Shown piece after piece: positions 58,039 to 64,000 of a stretch of 64,000 nt of DNA. The notes under the pieces are model-generated. The model saw only the letters and a program-made list of their open reading frames with translations. It made no database searches and was not told the DNA's origin. The stretch's first letter is position 1. Every line of letters begins with the position of its first letter. Origin of the DNA: Monocercomonoides exilis (Eukaryota; Preaxostyla; Oxymonadida; Polymastigidae); the NCBI GenBank assembly GCA_001643675.2, contig LSRY02000048.1, forward strand, positions 592,001-656,000. Reading direction: 5' to 3'. The position numbers and the translations under genes are program-made.

Positions 58039-58264
58039 TGAATATTCTAAACATATGAAATGAATTTCAAATATAAACGAGCTAATCGAAAAACACAAAC
58101 ATCTTTATTTATCTCACAAAATAAAAATTATACAACTTCAATTTCAAATGCTATACTTTGGATAAATTAGAAGCAAAAATGAAAGTGAAGAATAGCTGTA
58201 ATTGTTTGTTTCACACCAATATTTTGCAAATCAATCGTTTTGTGATCGAACTCACCATAATATG
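57860..58264. repeat. 5' segment of copy H, inverted duplicate of 2352-2760
   Basis: The counterpart of the copy B segment: shared 5' flank, 5'-UTR intron, exon 1 and intron 1. Similarity falls at CATATTATGG on the outer side and gradually within exon 2. Confidence 0.8.
58047..58100 (-). other. Likely 5'-UTR intron of copy H
   Basis: A 54-nt segment from AAAGAT|GTTTGTGTTT to ATGTTTAG, ending 8 nt before the ATG, the same length as in copy B. Confidence 0.5.
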
Positions 58265-59035
58265 TCCAAATGCAATTTGAACATGTAAATAATTGGGTGA
58301 TTTTTTTTTTTGATATCATAAATAATTCCGACGTTTGATCAAAAAATATTTTCATTAAGGGTTGCTCAAAAAAGAAAATTGAAAGTGTCATTCATGTAAA
58401 AATATTGCATAATAGATACAATGCAGATTAAATTGGATCATTTGAATTAATAGAGGTTTTTTTAATAACCCTATGTTAATTTGAATAAAGACCACTTAAT
58501 TCAAATTAAAGGCCAAAATTTAAAAATCACCATCCTAATTCAAATTAGAAAAGATCATTCAAATTAATAATAATTGTGGGAAAGGAAAATAAAACAATCA
58601 AAAAACACTTATTAAAATAAAGTGGAAACAAAAGAAAAATTAAACCTTTTTTAACAGTCTTATTAACCAAACCTCGATAATTCGATTGAAGCTTGTTTAC
58701 ACGCTAAATTAAATAAATGTTAAATAAATAATTTGTCAATAAAGAAAAATGATAATTTGTTTTGAGTTTTGTGTGAAGAATGATTCGCTTCGAAGATAAT
58801 TTTTATAGTTTTTTGCATAAATAATAAAAAGAAAACAACATAATTCTGACAATTTTGTGAAAAAAAATATTTTTCCTGCTAACATTTCATTAAACTGTCA
58901 ATATTTTCACAACAAGCATTGCACAGCGATGTTGAAGTTGTGGAATCAAAGGCTAATTTCTTTTGCTTTTATCATTTCCTCAATTTCATTTAATTCTGTC
59001 GATCATGTTTTTTTCTGATGTTTCTATTTCAAAAA
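58265..59035. other. AT-rich spacer with repeat
   Basis: This contains the AT-rich repeat at 58415-58590. No gene seen in the remainder. Confidence 0.5.
58415..58590 (+). repeat. AT-rich repeat, left copy of inverted pair
   Basis: It begins GATACAATGCAGATT..TGGATCA and continues with alternating AATAACCC and TTCAAATTAA-type motifs, through GGCCAAAATTTAAAAATC and CATCCTA. The same order occurs on the minus strand from about 61943 to 61800. Confidence 0.6.
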
Positions 59036-61090
59036 TTAAAAATGATCTTTCTCTTTTTCTTTCTTAAAAAACTCCCTCTTTCTTTTCATCTTGTAAGTCA
59101 TCTTTATTTTTGTTATCAATTCTTTCAACATTTTCATACCACATCCTCGTAAAATCTCTAATGCCAACTTCTTTGTAAAGAAGAACATTTTCTTCCTTTC
59201 GCCTTTGCATCTATTTTTAGAAGCATCCCACATTCTCTGTAATTTTTTCCTTTTTTTTATTTTCTCGATTACCGTTTTCCTTTCGCTCACACAGCAGCTG
59301 GAGAAGGTTGTGTCACTCACCGAAAACGAGTTGGCAGAGGCAGATGAGGCGAATGAGATGCACCCGCCATTGGTTGCAGTCTGTTGGCATTGTGGAGCTG
59401 AGTTGATGTTGATCATGGTGCAGTTGGCGAGGGAGATGGAGAGGGCAGGGGAGGTGGCAGAGGAGAGGACACAGCTGGCGGGGGTGGTAGTGGAGGTGAT
59501 GCTGGTGATGTTGGAGGAGTTGAGGGTGAGGGGAGCGGTGAGGGAGGTGAGGTGGAAGATGCTCTGGCTGTTGAGGGCGAGACTGGTGATTGCTGTGTGG
59601 TTGAGGGCGAGGGAGCCAGCAGTGAGGAAGAAGAGGGGGGTTTTTATTGTTGTGGAGGTTGTTCCGGTGATGATGGTTGTGTTGAGGTTGAGGGAAGGGG
59701 AGTTGCCGGAGAGGTGGAAGAGGATGGGGGTGATTTGGTTTGAGGAGTTGTGAGCGATGGCGAGGGCAGAGACTGTGAGGGAGCCCTGTGTCTGTTGGAA
59801 GAGGGCAGACGAGGCAGATGGATCTGGTGAAGATGATATTGATTGTGATGACTGTGAATGTGAGTTTAGTGGTTGAGGAATGCCACTGGAGGAGATGACG
59901 GTGGCAGTTGTGCCATTTCAAGTTATTTTTGTTTCAACCTCACAGAATGCAGGAGTCTTTGTGGGAGTGAAAGTGGAGACGAGAAGAGAGAGGGAGGTAT
60001 CGCTGAAGGGAGCAATGCATCCGAGAGCATACTCCACTGTGGCGCATGGACTTTGCTGTGTTTTTCCACAGGCATCGACATCACTTCCACCATTTGCAAC
60101 AATTTTGTTCTGGTTGATGATTGGAAGCCAGCCATTGTACACATCACTAACAGCTGTATTCTCATTCCACACTCTTTTTGATGAGGTTGTTGATCCGCAT
60201 TGCTGGAAAGGAGATTGAGTGATATCACTTCCGTAAAAGAACACATCATTCCCTCTTCCATTTTTGGCAGTATTATCATCGAAGAAGCAGAAAGTGATGA
60301 ATTTAACTTCATTCATCCAAGTGAAGGTGTTTTATGTAACATAGCCCGGCTCCTCCCCATGAAGATGATGAATTTATCAATTTGTTATTAATGAACTGGA
60401 ACTTTTGTAGGAAATATTGAAGAGGTGTTACTGGTGGAGGATAATTAAATGTGATTGCTCCGGCCGCATCACCGCCAGTATTTGCAACGCATACACAATT
60501 TTTGAACAAAAATTTTGCATCTGGTGGCATGTCGTCAAGGGCAAAAAACTAACCAGTTCTACCCCAACTTGTTATTGAACAACTTTCAACTCTGTTTTCT
60601 ATTAGCAGCCGAATAGAATTTGTCTGCATTCCTCCAAGGCAATTCGCTCCTCCACCAGCAGCTGAACAATTTGTGTAATTGGATTTCGTAATGTTACCAT
60701 GAAATAAATGCAAGCTGTATGACGCTTCTCCTTCACCATTGGATGAACTATTGTGAAAAGAACATAATATGACTGTGAGATTTGCATTTTCGCAGTTGAC
60801 TTTATGTGCTCCACCTCAATCGCTTCCACCATTTGTCATTCCATTCGCACCACTCGAATCGATGGCTGTTCACATAAAACGAAATCAGTCTTCCAGGTTT
60901 CTTTTTATTAGTTTCATTTCCAATGTGTTCAACAGGAGCATTTGGTGTAGAGCTTGTTTGGCGAAGAAAGAAGGTGTCAAAGGCAGAGAAAAAAGTGTCG
61001 GAGCTGTAAAAAAAAGAAAAGATAGAACTGTTGATGATGGTTTGAGTTTGCTGAAAAAGAAATCTGTCAGTCGGGACACGATAGAATAAA
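59036..61090 (-). pseudogene. Decayed beta-helix surface protein gene (minus)
   Basis: Coding-like sequence passes between frames. From about 60790 it reads NCENANLTVILCSFHNSSSN and on through NYTNCSAAGGGANCLGG to a TAG near 60554. Then 60530-60309 reads FKNCVCVANTGGDAAGAITF, and 60316-59918 carries CFFDDNTAKNG and a module header (NGGSDVDACGKTQQSPCATV) before a TGA. Next, 59912-59280 reads Ser/Thr/Leu/Asn-rich repeats and NGGCISFASSASANSFSVSD. Several frameshifts and stops break it. The features match the beta-helix proteins in this window, but GC content and codon use of 59.3-59.9 kb differ (C/T-rich). Its 3' boundary is uncertain, as the last frame runs into a Lys-rich stretch. Confidence 0.7.
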
Positions 61091-62689
61091 TGTTTGCCAT
61101 AATTGAAAAAAGAATTTCATTTGCGAGTAATCCTGGGGATAGAGTGTGTTATAAATGTGGGATATTCAAAGGCAAAATGTTTATAGAATTTGGAACTGTA
61201 AGAAAATTGTGTAATTTGCAAAATTAGAAGATAAATATCGAAAAAGAAAATTTTGAAATAATATAAAATGTTCTTCATAAAAAACGAAATTTTGAAAAAA
61301 AAAAAAACCATATATACCTTTCAACGTTCAGTGTTTTATATATTTCTTGTTAACGATTTTTAACATTGTTTTTCAGCAAGGTGAAAAATGAAAAACAATA
61401 TTGTTTGAAAAGTGCTGTTGCTTAAAACAAAAAAAGCATAATTACCTAATGAGCACTGAACAAAATTGCACAGAAGTGGCCGTTGGTGCTACATTTTTAA
61501 AGAAACTGTTTGCATTTGCGAAGAAATAAACAAAAAATTTGAAAAAGCTTTTATGATTTGTATATTGGGAAAAATGAATTTTTAATTGTTAAAACCATAT
61601 ATACTCGCATTATATAACTCACGTTTTCGATAACATAAGTTGGAATAGCATTTTAAACGAATTAACAAAATATTCTGTTTTTTCGAAGTTGATTATTGAA
61701 AGATCAAAATTTTTGCAAAAAGAAAATGAAAATTAACTTCAGTTTTTTATATCAATCTATTATGCAAATCATTTAATGAGATCTATTTTCATGTTTTGAA
61801 CATTCAATTCAAAATAGGATGAAGATTTTAAAAATAGGCCAGTCAATTTAAATAAACAGGGGTTATTTTAAATAACCCCCACAATTTTGAATTTTTTTTT
61901 TCAATTTGAATTATGTGATCCAATCTGCATTGTATCTAATATTAGATAAAATGTGAAATGAATTGGTTATTTCAAATTATTTGTGTTATTTCAAGTTTCA
62001 GCCACGAATTTTGAATTAACCCAGTTATTTTGAAATAACCTTGAAAAACTTAAATCTACTGGACGTTTTTTAAAAACATTAAATAAAAATATTTTTGATA
62101 TAAAAATGGTTTCAACTATATTTTGAATTTGAATATTTGACCTATCTTTATTATGAAAATTTGCATTAGATTAATTATTGGAAACTTTTTTTTTGTTTGT
62201 GATAATGAAAAAAGTTTTAAGATTGCAAAAAACGAAATATATATATGAAGATTGTTCCCATTCGTTTCAAATATCATCAGTTTGCTTGAATGGTAATTGT
62301 TGATTCCTTACTTCTAAAGCTTTTGACAAATCACAAAAGATTTCCCTATAAACGTATCTACATATTCAATGATCTTCTTTTGTCAAAATAAACATGTGGA
62401 AAACAGAAATTATCGATTTTATTTTGTAATGACTCGAAGAAATCATTTCCAAATATTTTTTGTCAAACAGTTATGGTCTTCCAAAAAAAAGAAAGCGTGA
62501 AATTCTGTCAAAAGGATTTTATGTCAAATGATTTGCGCGAAATTCGACAAAAAGATAAGATTATATTTATGAAAATTTGGGCATATGAAGATGAAATCCT
62601 AAATTTGAAGAGTGAATTTAGTTGAAAGAAGAAATGCTATAGAAACAATGAAAAACGACTTATTCTCAAAATTTTTCAGAACTGAAAAT
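61091..62689. other. AT-rich spacer between diverging pseudogenes
   Basis: This includes the right AT-rich inverted repeat at 61800-61945 and related motifs to about 62045. No coding sequence recognised. Confidence 0.5.
61800..61945 (-). repeat. AT-rich repeat, right copy of inverted pair
   Basis: Read on the minus strand it starts GATACAATGCAGATTGGATC and continues with AATAACCCC, GGCCTATTTTTAAAATC and CATCCTATTTTGAATT, in the order seen at 58415-58590. Confidence 0.6.
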
Positions 62690-63550
62690 CTGTCTTGGAA
62701 TTGCGAACGGTAATGGAGAGAGTGCATGTGTGTTTGAGTGCTCATTCACTTCGTGTACACTCACAAATAATAATGGTGGAAGGATGTATTGTTATGGTGT
62801 TCCAGCTGCATTCAAAATGAGGAACATCCAGTTTATTTCGTGAAACACAACATCAACAGGTGGAGGATTGTATTTTAAACAAATCAACAAACAATCCCAA
62901 GCAACAACCTTTATTGCTACTTCTTCTTCTTCTTCCATGATAGCAGATGCACAACTACTTCCACTTCATATGGACACGATGTTTATAGTGAAGATGATTA
63001 CAATCTCTTCTCGTCGGACAATCCGTTCTATGAATCGTCCACAACGAATAGCAACGATAAGAAAGTGTGCTATTGAGAAAATGGAGCATATCAGCATACA
63101 GAAAAGAAGGATTGGCTGAAGGAAGGGATGAATGATCGGTATGTTGGGGTGAGTGGAGATGATACAAACAATCTGTGTGGGATGAGTGAGGCAGCACCTT
63201 GCAAGACAGTGGGGCATGCAGTGGAGTCGAGCATGGTGCAGCTGAGCTTCTCGATAACGTTGCATAAGGGAAGCGTATAAGAGAAGAGAAGAAGAAAAGC
63301 ATTGAGGAAAAGAAGATGATTAATACAGGGAGAGGGAAAGAGGTGAATGTGATTGGGACGAGTTCACTTTCTTCTTCTTCTTTCAAAAACAGAAGAAGTG
63401 TTCAGTTTATCGAGATACCATTTAAGAATGAATTTCAAAAAGATTTATTGCAAAACAACGACTGGTTATTCATCTAATGTGGTGATGGAGCTTACAGAAA
63501 CTGGGAACTTTCATTTCATGGAGCATTCCAAAAGAAGATAGAAAGTTTTA
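62690..63550 (+). pseudogene. Decayed beta-helix surface protein gene (plus)
   Basis: On the + strand the frame starting at about 62694 reads NGNGESACVFECSFTSC and FKMRNIQFIS, meets TGA at 62841-62843, and continues as TTSTGGGLYFKQINKQSQAT. A shift then gives YGHDVYSEDDYNLFSSDNPF to a TGA. A further shift gives KKDWLKEGMNDRYVGVSGDD, a module header with LCGMSEAAPCKTVGHAV, up to a TAA near 63278. Later pieces (for example MELTETGNFHFMEHSK near 63490) probably belong to the same module. It is the same family as the two intact beta-helix genes and runs away from the minus-strand pseudogene. Confidence 0.7.
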
Positions 63551-64000
63551 TGATAGCAGTTGTGGGACAATTGTCAAGTCTACAGAAATGAAGGCAAGCT
63601 GCGAGCAGGAATCAAACGGCTGATCATGGAGGTGACAAAATTCAATTTACGCAAGTCAATAAAGACGAAAGAATTCAGTTCAAAAATGCAAGAAAATGTT
63701 GCAGAAGCAATGAAGTCGCTATATTTTAACGATTTTCAAAATTCATAATTCTTTCGAATGTTTTTTAAAAAAAAGAAAATACTTTTCACTTGCGTTAATG
63801 ATTTCTCAAAACATGATTTTGTAATCTTTTTCACTTGTGAAAGTTCAAAGTGAAAAGTTTCACATTTCATTTTTGAAAAATGTTGTTTTAATGAATTTTT
63901 GAAGATTGCAAATACTTTAAAAGACTCGTGATTTTTATGTTTAAGTTTTAAAATAGATATTTTTCAAATAAAAATATTTCTTTGAAATTCAGGCAATTGA
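63551..64000. other. Window end, AT-rich
   Basis: Possible faint continuation of the beta-helix pseudogene to about 63690, then AT-rich DNA with nothing recognised. Confidence 0.4.

Overview
The window looks like nuclear DNA of an amitochondriate metamonad, most likely an oxymonad close to Monocercomonoides. This is inferred from recalled resemblance of the repeated gene family and the large beta-helix surface proteins; no search was run. The DNA is AT-rich and clearly eukaryotic. Many short spliceosomal introns (about 50-100 nt, GT..AG) can be placed by comparing paralogs. The standard stop codons are used. Long TTC/TCC (or GAA/GGA) microsatellites and antisense shadow ORFs are common.

Layout. 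(1) Eight copies of one lineage-specific gene family are scattered on both strands (A 2-931+, B 2580-4106+, C 5616-7183-, D 32675-34055-, E 37209-38661+, F 44027-45441-, G 53337-54810+, H 56536-58038-). The family has a short variable exon 1, an exon 2 of exactly 497 nt in nearly every copy, and an exon 3 of about 760-800 nt. B, C, E and F are intact. A, D and H are decayed. G has one apparent frameshifting base loss. (2) 9.7-20.4 kb holds two minus-strand genes: a Ser/Glu-run-rich protein of about 1,942 aa, and a five-part calnexin whose first three small exons were recovered by homology. The calnexin has an expanded P-domain tip and a tail of about 565 residues. (3) 21.3-31.1 kb is a single 3,246-aa reading frame: signal peptide, six beta-helix modules, one membrane segment and a cytosolic half-kinase lobe. 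(4) 46.7-50.8 kb is a related 1,364-aa surface protein with three modules and a short tail. (5) 59-63.6 kb holds two diverging, badly decayed beta-helix genes that no single ORF reveals, next to AT-rich inverted repeats.

How it fits together. The window resembles a gene-family-rich surface/accessory region. Calnexin is the single clear housekeeping-type gene; it would assist folding of secreted glycoproteins such as the beta-helix proteins. The helical family shows patchwork identity between copies (C with F, B with D, B with H), which points to ongoing ectopic gene conversion and duplication followed by decay. Large stretches between genes are AT-rich with only weak coding-like remnants. I saw no tRNA, rRNA, CRISPR array or intact transposase.
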